Notes under the pieces: model-generated
What the model saw: only the letters and a program-made list of their open reading frames with translations
What the model was told of the DNA's origin: nothing
Database searches by the model: none
Shown here: positions 12,531 to 24,007 of the stretch, piece by piece
How the letters are laid out: each line of letters begins with the position of its first letter
Position numbering within the stretch: the first letter of the stretch is position 1
Assembly (NCBI RefSeq): GCF_964340395.1
Contig: NC_135567.1
Location: 4,767,399-4,831,398 of the forward strand
DNA: 64,000 nucleotides
Reading direction: 5' to 3'
Source of the DNA: Glandiceps talaboti
Taxonomy: Eukaryota > Hemichordata > Enteropneusta > Spengelidae
Made by a program: the position numbers and the translations under genes

Positions 12531-14620
12531 TAGCACAACTGTACAGTTTTAAATGTTTATCCATATGCTAGTCCATGCTAACAATAGGTGTTCATTTGCT
12601 GAATAACTATCCAGTTGCCTATCCAACCATGTTGCTATCTTTACGATAAATGCTATCATTTGGCTGTTGCTATGGGCGTGGTCATGTTGTTAGATATATT
12701 TGCATACATTTATGTATGTTTTTGTTCACTTGTGTATGAATTCCTGATATTGTCTTTGCAATACACGTGATCATTTGGCTGTTGCTATGGGCATGGTCTT
12801 GTTGCTAGGCAAATTTAAATACATTTTTTGAATGTTTATTCAATTGTCTATTAAACCTCATTGTTATCTTTGTGAAATACACCACCGTTTGGCTGTTGCT
12901 ATGGGCGTGGTCATGGTTACTAGGGTATTTGCATACATTTTTTGAATGTTTATTCATTTGTCTATTAAACCCCATTGTTATCTTTGTGAAATACACCACC
13001 GTTTGGCTGTTGCCATGGGCGTGGTCATGGTTACTAGGGTATTTGTATACATTTTTTGAATGTTTATTCATTTGTCTTTCTATTCCTGTTGTTATCTTTG
13101 CAAAATACGTGATTATTTGGCTGTTGCTATGGGTGTGGTCTTGTTGCTATGCAAATTTACATACATTTTTTGAATGTTTATTCAATTGTCTATTAAACCC
13201 TGTTATCTTTGTGAAATACACCACTGTTTGGCTGTTGCTATGGGCGTGGTCATGGTTGCTAGGGTATCTGCACACATTTTTTGAATGTTTACTCACTTGC
13301 CTACCAGATGATGTTGTTATTTGACCAAAATATACTGCCATTTGGTTGTTGCTTAAGGGTGTGGTCATGGTCGCTAGGGCCAATTTTGTCAAAATATTTT
13401 GAAGAAAATCTGCAGAATAACAGTTTCAGAAACATCTCGATATTGTCTTTGCAATACACGTGATCATTTGGCTGTTGCTATGGGCATGGTCTTGTTGCTA
13501 GGCAAATTTAAATACATTTTTTGAATGTTTATTCAATTGTCTATTAAACCTCATTGTTATCTTTGTGAAATACACCACCGTTTGGCTGTTGCTATGGGCG
13601 TGGTCATGGTTACTAGGGTATTTGCATACATTTTTTGAATGTTTATTCATTTGTCTATTAAACCCCATTGTTATCTCTGTGAAATACACCACCTTTGGCT
13701 GTTGCCATGGGCGTGGTCATGGTTACTAGGGTATTTGTATACATTTTTTGAATGTTTATTCATTTGTCTTTCTATTCCTGTTGTTATCTTTGCAAAATAC
13801 GATTATTTGGCTGTTGCTATGGGTGTGGTCTTGTTGCTATGCAAATTTACATACATTTTTTGAATGTTTATTCAATTGTCTATTAAACCCTGTTATCTTT
13901 GTGAAATACACCAGTTTGGCTGTTGCTATGGGCGTGGTCATGGTTGCTAGGGTATCTGCACACATTTTTTGAATGTTTACTAACTTGCCTACCAGATGAT
14001 GTTGTTATTTGACCAAAATATACTGCTGTTTCAGACTCATTGACCAAGTACTTTTTGAGATATAAGTTTTTGACCAAAAATGAACATTCTTACACCTAAT
14101 TTGCATATCACTCATGGAATCATTGTATGCTTAATATATCTTCGTCCATACATCCCTAGATGCATCCCCATCAAATTTCAGCCCAATCTGCTCAGTAGTT
14201 TTGGAATTATAGATTTTTAACCAAAAAGACACATTTTTAGCCCTAATTTGCATATCACTGATGGAATCATCATGTCATGAACAAATCTTACTTTACACCC
14301 CCTAAAGAATCTTCCCACCAAATTTCGCACCAATCTGCCCAGTAGTTTCTGAGTTTAAGTTTTTTGACCAAAAATCACATTTGTTGACCCAAATCACACA
14401 CCTGTAATGCGATCATTTTGATTTGAACAATTTCCCAACTAGACACCCAAGGTAATGGACCCACCAAATATCATGGCAATCGGTTCAGCAGTTTTTGACT
14501 TTAAGTTGTTTACACACATACACACACACACACAGACAGACAGACAGACAGACAGACATACAGACAGACAGATGCCAGGCGATCCCTATAGCACTACTGA
14601 ACCTCAGTTCAGTTGTGCTA
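12531..14620. mobile_element. Helentron/HINE-like element with expanded 113-bp minisatellite
   Basis: It is preceded by 'ataccgccaatggcgttg' and starts TAGCACAACTGTA. It contains repeated units of 110-115 bp, each holding 'ggctgttgctatgggcgtgg' and 'cattttttgaatgtttattc' (for example starts at 12,662, 12,777, 12,891, 13,004, 13,119). It then has a unique 3' region, a CACA/CAGA microsatellite at about 14,518-14,572 and the hairpin 'tagcactactgaac'-ctca-'gttcagttgtgcta'. Small open frames in both directions through the minisatellite are spurious. Confidence 0.65.
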
Positions 14621-15214
14621 AAAATCATGTTTTTTAGCCCTAATTTGCATTATAACAGTGCACTTTACACACATATACAAGCTGTGTTGACAAGCCAAAT
14701 ACAGGGTATCAACATGTTTTAAGGAGTAGAACAACATTATCAGTGAAATTCTGGTGATGCCAGTGAAAATAAAATATTCTAAACTGATTTCTGCTCGACT
14801 GACATTCTCATAAGGCAAGATATTGAAACCAGTGACTATGTGATACAGGTCAATCTTTGAATGGAAATTGCGCATGTGGCTCATATGTTTGTATGGTTGT
14901 GTGGAGTTACACTATAGGAATATAAATAGAGCTATACACAATGGAAGAGGAATGTTTGGAAATGGAAGAGATATCCATTTTTTATCAGATACATGAATTA
15001 TTGGGTTACGTGTATTTAGCTTTGTACTAGGACTGAAAAGTCAGGCCACTGTTTCTTCAGTGGTTTGAGATGAAAGTCAGTTTTAAATCTATGTGTATCT
15101 AATATGTATAGGATTACTAAGGTTGTTATGTCATTAATTTAACTTTCACTTTTGAGAGATTGCACATTTCTCTAATATGTGTTGTTGTATCACTATGTAG
15201 AACTTTACAACATT

Positions 15215-15708
15215 TTTAAATCTAAATTGCATATCACTGATGAGATCATTATGTGCTTAATAATTTGCTTTATCTATACACTCCTAGATGCAATTAATCC
15301 CCATTAAATTTCTGCCCAATCTGCTCAGATGTTTTGGACTTAAAGACTGTTGACCAAAAAGATACATTTTAGCCCTAATTTGCATATTACTGATGGAATC
15401 ATCATGTTGTGAACAATTCTTAATCTAAACACCTATAAGAATGTTCCCACCAATATTTAGACATATCTGCCTAGTAGTTTGTGAGTTTAAGTTTATTGAA
15501 CAAAAATCACATTTGTTTACCCAAATCACAGTAATGATGTGATCATTTTGACTTGAACAATTTCCAAACTAGACACATATTAAGGTAATATACCCACCAA
15601 ATATCATGGCAATCAGTCAAGAGGTTTTTGACTTCAAGTTGTTTACACACACACACTTAAAAAGTGATGCCTATAGCACTATTGAACCTTATCAGTTCAG
15701 TTGTGCTA
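15215..15708. mobile_element. 5'-truncated copy of the TAGCACAACTG family
   Basis: Only the 3' region is present ('gcatatcactgatgagatca', 'tgcccaatctgctcagatg'), with a very short AC tract and the terminal hairpin ending at 15,708. The block B2 copy (29,622-30,156) is the same insertion with a much longer AC tract. Confidence 0.6.
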
Positions 15709-17160
15709 AAAGATCTAATGATTGTTCTTTAGCACTTGAACAGATTGTTTTAGATTTCAATCAATCATTCTATTTTTTTCAGTTGGTCAAGAAGTAACAA
15801 AGAGTATTGAATTCAAAGGAAGACATAAATTGTTGGGAAGAGGTTGGCTCAGATAGGATGTCAAAAGGAGAAGGCAAGACCTGTGGTGTCAGTATCATCA
15901 ATGTGTATTAATCACGATGGAGAATCTACCTGTAGGTGTTTGTTAAATTAACCAAAACTTTGGATGAAAGACTTAATAAAAAGGACTATAATAATAAATC
16001 ACAACAGACACAATTGTTGAAAGGTTAATTTGTCTCTGACAGAGTGTGAACTAAAAGTGTTGACTAGGACTACATGAAAGATATCGTATCCCTGTATTGA
16101 CAGATAATACTAATACCTACATCCTAAGAACACAACAGGTTGAATATACCATACTGGACTGTTCTAATTTAATTTGTTTCATCAGTGGGTTAGTCTAGTT
16201 CCTATACAGTATCTTTATGATTTATACCTTCACTCACAGTATAGTGAAGGCTCTGACGAAAGATGTTAATTATGGCTCAACCCCATTGTGAGTAAATCAT
16301 GAACAGCACATACCACTAGTAATAAAGGGGTGTCATCACTGCTCATTAAATATTAATTTGATACAGCTTTTTTACAATGTCCAATGTCCAACCAGGACTC
16401 CACCACCAGTAGAATTTAAACTAAATCACGTGGGGACTCAACAACATAATCATGTTTATATGAACGCTGTATGAGGGAGCACAGGAATGTGTGCTGATTA
16501 AGGGACTTTGACCAGACTGTGGTTAGGGTTAGAAACCATAGTTTGGCATCCAGACTATCAGTGGGTTTGACTCCACATATTTCCTTTCAATTAATTTTGC
16601 TTTTTAATACTATTTACAATGGGATCTAATTATTAATATCATCCATATCCAGTGTAAAATAACACCACTTTAATTGTAAGGTTAGCATGTGGATCTTCTA
16701 ACTGTAGTCCATTTGTAAACAATGTTGTCACAGCTAACAGTGTAATGAGGCTGTCCCAACTGTAATTATCAATAACTGTAATGTATGACAATTGAACCTT
16801 TTACTTCACACTGACAACACTATTTACAGACTTATTGCATTTAGAGATACCTCACTGGGATGCTAATTAAAATAAATGTAACTGGTGCATTTGTACACTT
16901 GATATGGGATGTCATAAACGATTGTGACTAGCAGTGAACAACTTTGGTCTGATGTTAAGTTTTGTAATTTCTGAAAATATTGGAAATTAAAGACAAGTCG
17001 CATAGAAGTCATGTTGAGATTGTAGGAACATACAAAATTGTTTCATCATTATTTGGGGGAAAATATTGTTTATTGAAGTTAGCCAAAGTTAAACTTATTG
17101 AATTATAGGTTGTTCATTAAACTGACATTGATCTTTTGGCTTCTAAGAATATCTATATCT
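15709..17160. other. Non-coding part of block B containing the satellite ancestor
   Basis: No exon seen. Positions 16,190-16,250, read on the reverse strand, contain 'gtgagtgaaggtataaat' and then 'gatactgtataggaactaga'. This is one unit of the satellite that fills 57.0-64.0 kb. Confidence 0.6.
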
Positions 17161-19490
17161 TAGCATGTATTCAAATTGTAATTATGACAACATGAATAGC
17201 AAATGTGGATAACAATCTGAGGCTACGTTTTCCCTGTGAATGGACTAGAAAAGCTGTGTAAATGGCAAAAATACAGACTTGTGCTGTTCTGTTTGCTGAG
17301 AATGTGTGGATGTGAGGTTTTGAAATCATAACACAAAAAATCTAGAATATAACCTTGATAGAAAAATATATAAAAATAACTTGTTAATTCCATTGTCACT
17401 TGTAGTATTACTAATATTATAATATTGATATGTGTAAAACAAACAGTCTTTGAACTCAGCTAACCCTTGTTTATCAGAAATAATTGCACACAGGAATCAT
17501 TGAGTTTTATTGTAACACACCATTATATGACTATGTGGCAATCATTCAGTTTAGGGAGGTTATGATATTTGTGATAGCAGACTCCCCTGCTCCACCCACA
17601 AAAGACACATTTGTATGCTCTAATTTGCATATCACTGATAAAATCAGCATATCATCAGTACTTCTAAATCTAAACACTCCTAAGTGCGTTCCCACCAGAC
17701 CTAATTTGCATATCACTGATAGGACCATCACTTCATCAGCAATTCTTAAATTAACACCCCTAATCTTACTCCTATCATATTACAGGTTAATCTGCTCAGT
17801 AGTTTTGGTATTATAGATTTTTGACCCAAACCACACATCTCTGATGTAATCATTTTCATTTGAATAATTTTCCATCTACATGCCCTATGTAATATCCCAT
17901 CAAATATCAAGGCAATCAGTCTTTCAAAAAATCTTTATTATGAGTTGTCTGTATTACCTCTTTTTTGACTTATAGAATCAATATATTGTTTTAACCATGG
18001 TGACTGGTTGAATTCTAATACTTTATGAACATTCTTAACATTTAAACCTAGATTGGTATATAACTGTATATAACTATAGATATCTATAGTGTAAAACATT
18101 AATTTCTACCCCCTCAGTAGTAAAGTATTTATCTTGAATTTCGTACAAACCTACATTCGTATCTATAACTATAGATTTCTATATAACGAACTGTTCCCAT
18201 TTTACTTCTGTAAGACCCACTCCTCTCCTCACAACTGACAATTCATTTACTATATGCCATATGGTTGTCAATGTCAGCAGTGATTTGATGACATGGTCTG
18301 ATATTATGATACCAAACCCAACACCTAAGCCATTAATTTATGGCAACACTGGACTGTTCATTACATTTCATAACCATAGCTAATAACAATGTAAAGTACA
18401 GTGTCTACAATCAAAATAATATTAATTTAATTTTTGAGTGGTCACTAAGTGCCAACCTACAGGTTATTTCACAAGTAGTTTGCATATGATGTGGAGTGAT
18501 AGGATGCCAAAATCACAAAATAATGCTAAACTACACAACATAGTTAGTCAAAGTAAAATGTGACCCTCCCCTATCCCATTTTCTAAAATATGGCCCTTCT
18601 CCAAGAACTGATTTGTAAAGGGTGAACCCCCCCCCTTCTCTTAATTCCACTGGCCATACCCCCCCCCCTTTAAATTACTGAAGGCTTCCTAATTTAACTT
18701 GTTCCATCAGTGCATTTGACGCCATAATGTTTATTTAAATAAATTTGATTTTTTTAAATATATACAATGGAATCTAGTTGTCCTGAAACACAGCATTCTG
18801 TCTTGACAAAAGTATTATTCATAATACTACATTTTACTGTCAGTCACAGCTAAAATCCTACCAACATTATTACTTGTGGTACATTTCTTTCTATGAGATA
18901 CCAGTATTTAAGCAGATCATCACCAACTAAGTATATATTGTTACTCCATGTATGTTGACAATCTAAGACATTGGTAACCTATGCAAAAAAAACATGTAGC
19001 AATGTTGATAACATTTTGGTTCACTACATTGTAGATGATGAAATGTAGTAATTCTAGTATAAATGTTGACATCCTAGATGATAAATTTGTAGCATAGTAA
19101 GATTTTGTGTTCAACCACACATTGTTCTGTTTTAGGTTAACTGGTTTCTATTGTAACTTAAGACATTGTACAATTTTGATGAATGTCTTTGTCAGAACAT
19201 ATAACTGATGACATTTAGTTTACAATTCTAAAAGTTGTCCACAAAACAAGACTTAGTGTAAATTGTGTATCCTCACTCACTACCTCTACATGTTATTATT
19301 GATGTGTCATCAACATGTTCCCTCACAACACTTTTTGACATCAGGATTTACCTAAAGCAAATGTACAGTTAGTTCCCCTCATGTTTGCTGCTGACAACTG
19401 TATGGCATATAGTAAATGAATTGTCAGTTGTGAGGAGAGAATTGGGTCTTACATAAGTTGCTGGCTTGGAATCTCCAGGTTACAGGTTCG
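17161..19490. repeat. Segmental duplication block C, copy 1
   Basis: Matches 41,022-43,175, from 'catgtattcaaattgtaat' to 'ggttcgagccccat'. It contains decayed pieces of the TAGCACAACTG family (17,600-17,930) and the inverted-repeat element at 18,204-19,457. No exon was recognised. Confidence 0.9.
18204..19457. mobile_element. TIR-bounded element of about 1.2 kb
   Basis: Inverted arms of about 65 bp: the left arm begins 'acttctgtaagacccactcc' and the right arm ends near 'gaattgggtcttac'. Both arms contain 'gacaattcatttactatatg' or its complement. The second copy in block C2 is 42,064-43,138, where the outer termini ACTTCTGTAAG/CTTACAGAAGT are perfect. No transposase is seen, and the target duplication is unclear. 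Confidence 0.55.
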
Positions 19491-19775
19491 AGCCCCATTT
19501 GTTTCTGAGTGGCTAAAGTCCTTGGGCAAGATTAATGAACCATGTATGTGCTTCAGTCACCCCAGCTGTATAATTGGGGACCTGGTAGGATAGAGGTTGC
19601 AGTTTGAATGCTTTAAACCTATGCACTTATATATAAAGGCTTTAATGGATTGTGTGCTCCCCGGGGAGTTGAGGAAGTATAAAGGGGCGTTGTGCCGCTA
19701 TAGATCCATGCTAGGGGTAATAATTGTAAAGCGAGAAACAATCCTGTATTGTGTAATAGATATAGTTTAGGTATT
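19458..19775 (+). mobile_element. tRNA-derived SINE, sense copy
   Basis: The head carries a B-box-like 'ggttcgagcccc' at 19,485-19,496 but no convincing A box. The body has 'aattggggacctggtaggat', 'gctccccggggagttgagga' and 'ggtaataattgtaaagcg'. The same body is found in reverse at 50,870-51,190 and partly at 52,700-52,870. It is not a tRNA gene because no cloverleaf can be completed. Confidence 0.65.
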
Positions 19776-21650
19776 GGTTAATATGTATTACTGATTAGGT
19801 AACCCAAAAATGGAGACGTGATATTAGAGATGTAGGTGATGAATAAAATAAATTAGCAGATTCAGTCTCCATGCTAGCTAGCTAGGCTTCATGTGTAGTT
19901 GTTTAATGTGATCACACTTTTCATGAGCACAAGACACAAACATGTACAGTATGATGAATGTGTAGAAACAATGATACAAAAAATACCAATGGTAAAATTA
20001 TTTTAAAGGCCAAGGGAACATAAAAAGTATGACGTGTTACAAAATTACCAAATATCGTAAAACGAATTTTAAAATGTAAACATTGTTTGTAAAAAATAAT
20101 AATCGACTTTGTTTTATTTTCATCTCGTTGATTTCATTCTTTGTCAACACGAGAAGTATAAGAGTTTGTAGAATTTCAATAAAGACAATAAAAACACCTA
20201 GACCATTACAATGAACTCTAAGATAGAAAACATATCTAATTTGATTGCCTTGAGAGGTGATAATAAAAGTATACATAATGAGATGAGGACTGCCTCAGAC
20301 ACAGCCCCCCTCCCCCTCCCATGAGACTGAATGGAGACATGTTTTAAAAGGAATTAGTTGCAACAAATATTTACCTCTGTGATTGAATGAAGAAATGGTT
20401 TAAAACAAATTAGTGACAACAAAGTGATACTAAAAAAAGTGTCGGTCACATAAAGGAAATGGCTGGATTTTGGTAATTGAATGGGAAATTAAAATTCATG
20501 GTCAAAGGTCGAGATCTGAAAAGTAAGTTTACACCAATTACATTGTAATGTAGGGATAGACTCTTAAAGTTGAATGGAGTCTCCACATATTAAAGATTTT
20601 GACTTATGCAGTAAATCATGATTGTCCATGTATATTCATTAAAAGTTATGTAAACACCAAAAGTAATGCATGCACACTTCATTTCTCTGCTTCTCTTGTT
20701 CTAGCGTACATTATTGTTTAAACATACATTCTACAGACTCTATGCAAAACACAGCTTGATTTTGATAATTCAACTAACAGGTCAGGGTCAAAGGTCACTT
20801 TCTTTCAACAGAACTTGCAAGTGATTATATGGGCTTATGTTCTTTGTATTGAAATTTTTACGTTATGCAACTTAATATATTGATTTATTACTCAAAATAT
20901 GGCCACCATTCATTAAAAAGTTATATGAGCACTATAAAAATTATCCTTGTGTATATTTGTCTTCTGCTATATTAATGATGGACATGATTTAAAAGAAACT
21001 GGTAACAAATAAATATGACAAAGTGATAGTTTTGTAAGAGGCAATAAATGGCTGAATTTTGATAATTGACCTAGAAGGTTATCAAGGTGAAAGGTCAATA
21101 TCTTAAAAGAAAGCTTGTACCTGATAATAAAAGGGGTAGACACTTGAATTGAGTCTCTATGTATGATAGTTTTTAGTTATGTCATAAATATTGATTTTAA
21201 ACTACTAATATGGTTGCCATTCAATCAAATTTGCATATGTTGCAAATAAAGTGATGTGTATATGTACCATATGACCTGTCATATATTTGGCAGGTTTGAA
21301 AGAAAGTGGACATGTCATCTCTGAGAAATAACATATTACAGATGCACGGTCAGTAGGATTGATGGACAGACAGACGGATGAAGGGAGGGATGAATACACG
21401 TACAGACTGTCGGACGGATAGAACCCACTCTAATAGCCCCCTTCACAGGACTGCATATAAGGATAGCACCTTTGGCTGTATGTAAAATATTGACATCACA
21501 AATTGCAAAGTGGTTATTTAATTGTTTCATACTGGAAACTGTTTTATACAACAAAATAAAATTTTACAAAATGCTGTTTTGTATACTTCTTTATTCAGAG
21601 GTAGGTCAGAATATCATCCCTTGGCCACGTTTTGGGATGATATTACGACC
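19776..21650. other. Non-coding DNA between unit 1 and unit 2
   Basis: This stretch is absent at the corresponding junction near 4,566-4,572. It has loosely repeated motifs such as 'tttgataattga...gtcaaaggtc' at about 20,470, 20,760 and 21,060, suggesting a diverged tandem repeat. C-rich tract at 20,304-20,320. No exon supported. Confidence 0.45.
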
Positions 21651-22268
21651 ATACTGACAGAATGTGAAATATTTGGCAGGATGGCAGAAATTACATGAGA
21701 GACCAAGTTCAGTGTATATTTCTGCTATCCTTTCAAAAGATTGTGTGATTGTATATATCTCCCACCCCCTAAAATATTCTGCACCCTAATTTGATGTTGC
21801 TCTCTAAAATATCAATCTGTGAAACCATTGTTCACCAAAGCTGTTGCTAGGTATATTTGCATACATTTTTAGAATATTTATTCATTTGTCTATTAATCCC
21901 TGTCCCTACCCCTAAAATCTCCCCCAACAAGTTTTTGTGAAAGCAGCCTTAATATCAAATTGTAAGCTTTATTGAAAAAAAGTATCATCCAAAAACACTA
22001 ACAGACCTAGTAGAAGTGAGCCACCAATGCAATGGTTGTGAGTTGTGTGTTTCTGAACTTTCTTTTACGTCTGTTCATATTGCTTGAATATAGTTGTAAA
22101 TTAACTTTGAATAAACAAGGGTAATCCCCTAGGCTAATCACATCTCTAGTCTGTTACAAAAGCACGTCAAAATATAACTCTATAGAATTTCTATAGTTGT
22201 CTACAAAATATCTATAAAATCTTTTTGTAAGGGGAGCTGATTTTTTATGAAAATATGCCGGTACTTAC

Positions 22269-22367
22269 GATATCAACTGCATTTACTTTGGCCTTAGCTT
22301 CCAGCAACAATTTACAGATATCCAAATGCCCGTTCTCAGCTCCATAATGTAGACTTGTCTTGTTGGC
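22269..22367 (-). CDS. Ankyrin-repeat exon, duplicate
   Basis: The exon is 99 nt and phase 0, with a TAG acceptor and a gtaagt donor (22,263-22,268). The product begins ANKTSLHYGAENGHLDICKL and ends LLEAKAKVNAVDI. The first 69 nt are identical to the exon at 5,223-5,321. All seven nucleotide differences fall in the last 30 nt and change G-to-K, Q-to-K, A-to-V and Y-to-I. It sits upstream of the 5.2-kb exon in the same minus-strand gene, so the two would encode consecutive repeats if both are spliced. The frame is intact. Alternative reading: one of the two units could be skipped in mature mRNA. Confidence 0.85.
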
Positions 22368-22874
22368 CTACAATTAAAAGACACATTATGTATTAATCCT
22401 CCTGTTATAATATTGCAATGTATTATATCAACAATATGTGTAAAATTACTTGAAATGTTTCCCAAGTCTCATTATTATTATATAGTTTGGTTAATGTTCA
22501 CATTGAAAAAACTATGTATTTAAAATTTGACGTTATTTGCATTTATTACATGTAATGTGTACTGTAAAAGTATTTATTTTGATAAAATACCTGTCAGAAG
22601 TCATTATAAGAATTAATGATATTTTTGGTAAAATCACAAACATTCCTAGACATGCACCTCAATGATATTCCTTGCCATACTGTGTTCAAAATGGTCAAAT
22701 GTGTCAATCACGGTACCATGTTCTGTGTGGTTCTTAATACATATTGTTACAGTGAACTTGTACTTCTAAAAAAAAATAGATTCTGTCATTTACATGACAT
22801 CATATTGTTTGGAACCAGAAAAAACGTTTGGGTATAATAATGTATATGTTAAAACATTTGCGATAGGGATGTTT

Positions 22875-22875
22875 T

Positions 22876-22923
<48 letters not shown>

Positions 22924-22982
22924 ATTATTATTATTATTATTATTATCGTTGTTGTTGTTATTGTTGTTGTTGTTGTTGTTGT
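22875..22982. repeat. (TTG)n/(TTA)n microsatellite, expanded
   Basis: TTG units, a TTA block and more TTG units. Longer than its partner at 5,829-5,910. Confidence 0.95.
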
Positions 22983-23257
22983 TTTATTTGGTTTTCACAA
23001 CACCCTTCTAAAGTTCAGACTGTTCTGTGGTGCAACCTCTGTCAATAAAACCAAGTACATGTCATACATGTCATTCTTGTATTCAACCATTAACCTTCTG
23101 GTACATGTACATTACAATGAGTGTGTAGAATTAATGATACAAAAAATACTGATGGTCAAATCATTTTAAAGGCAGATGGAACACTACAAGTATGATGTGT
23201 ACAATGATATTTTAAGCATAACAAATATCATAAGATAAATTTTAGATGTAAGTATTG

Positions 23258-23261
<4 letters not shown>

Positions 23262-23300
<39 letters not shown>
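23262..23300. repeat. (AC)n microsatellite
   Basis: Partner of the tract at 6,184-6,234, shorter here and without the CATA interruption. Confidence 0.9.
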
Positions 23301-23302
<2 letters not shown>

Positions 23303-24007
23303 TTCACCATGCCTATAGCACTGCCAACTCTAGTTATTCCATGTTACAGAGAAATATCTTACTTAAAGACACCAAATTGGAATGAGTGTTTCATAGGAAC
23401 TAGCTTAATTTGCAAAAAAATCATAGTGAATTAAGAGCAACAAATGTTTGTTTTCAGTGAGCTGTTTTTTGATAATGACCAAGAAAAGAACTATAAACAT
23501 GAATATAAATGTGCATAAATCAGTAAATTCAAAATGTTTTGTTACATTTTTTAAAAAATTTCTTAGTTCTGAAAAATAACATGTTATTTGACAGCTCAAT
23601 CATGAGAATAAAGTGCTCTTGTCAGAACATAACTACAATGCCCATTACTGAAAATGGTATTTTGCCAAATGTTACAAAAATTGTATGATGGAAGAAGAAT
23701 TCAGAAGTCAGACCTCTTTTGGAAACGTCTGGAAGAATATTACTCTCTTGGAAAACTAGTGATTGTAAGAAAAAACACTGTATAACTTCACAAGTTTCTT
23801 GGTAAATTCTCAAGAGAATGTATTAAAATGCCAAGATACCTTCTGACTTTATGCATGACTGTGTTCTTCTTTCAGAAACTAACTATGACAGCAATCTCTG
23901 CTGTAATGTTTACATGTGAATATGAAGAACTTCCAAAATTACTATTTCTTGCAATTTTGGTAGTAGCTCAGACAACAATTTCCAACACAGGAATCGTTAT
24001 ATTATGA

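Larger units (their letters stand above)
10598..17160. repeat. Segmental duplication block B, copy 1
   Basis: Matches 25,836-31,611 almost continuously, from 'aaatgtactttgtatgacct' to 'gcttctaagaatatctatat'. The main differences are microsatellite lengths, an extra internal duplication of about 690 bp in the element at 12,531-14,620, and small indels. No exon was recognised; it is probably intron of the ankyrin gene. Confidence 0.9.
21651..24007. repeat. Segmental duplication block A, copy 2
   Basis: Partner of 4,572-6,943. It carries the second 99-nt ankyrin exon, a longer TTG/TTA microsatellite and an AC tract. Confidence 0.9.

Noticed and set aside
12872-13972. Repeated Trp/Leu-rich plus frames and HSKNVCKYPSNHDHAH-type minus frames
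   Set aside because: They read the 113-bp minisatellite of a mobile element; both strands are open and the same peptides recur at 27.8-28.3 and 47.9-48.1 kb.
19451-19500. tRNA gene
   Set aside because: Only a B-box-like head; no cloverleaf or A box; continues into a SINE body found elsewhere in the window.
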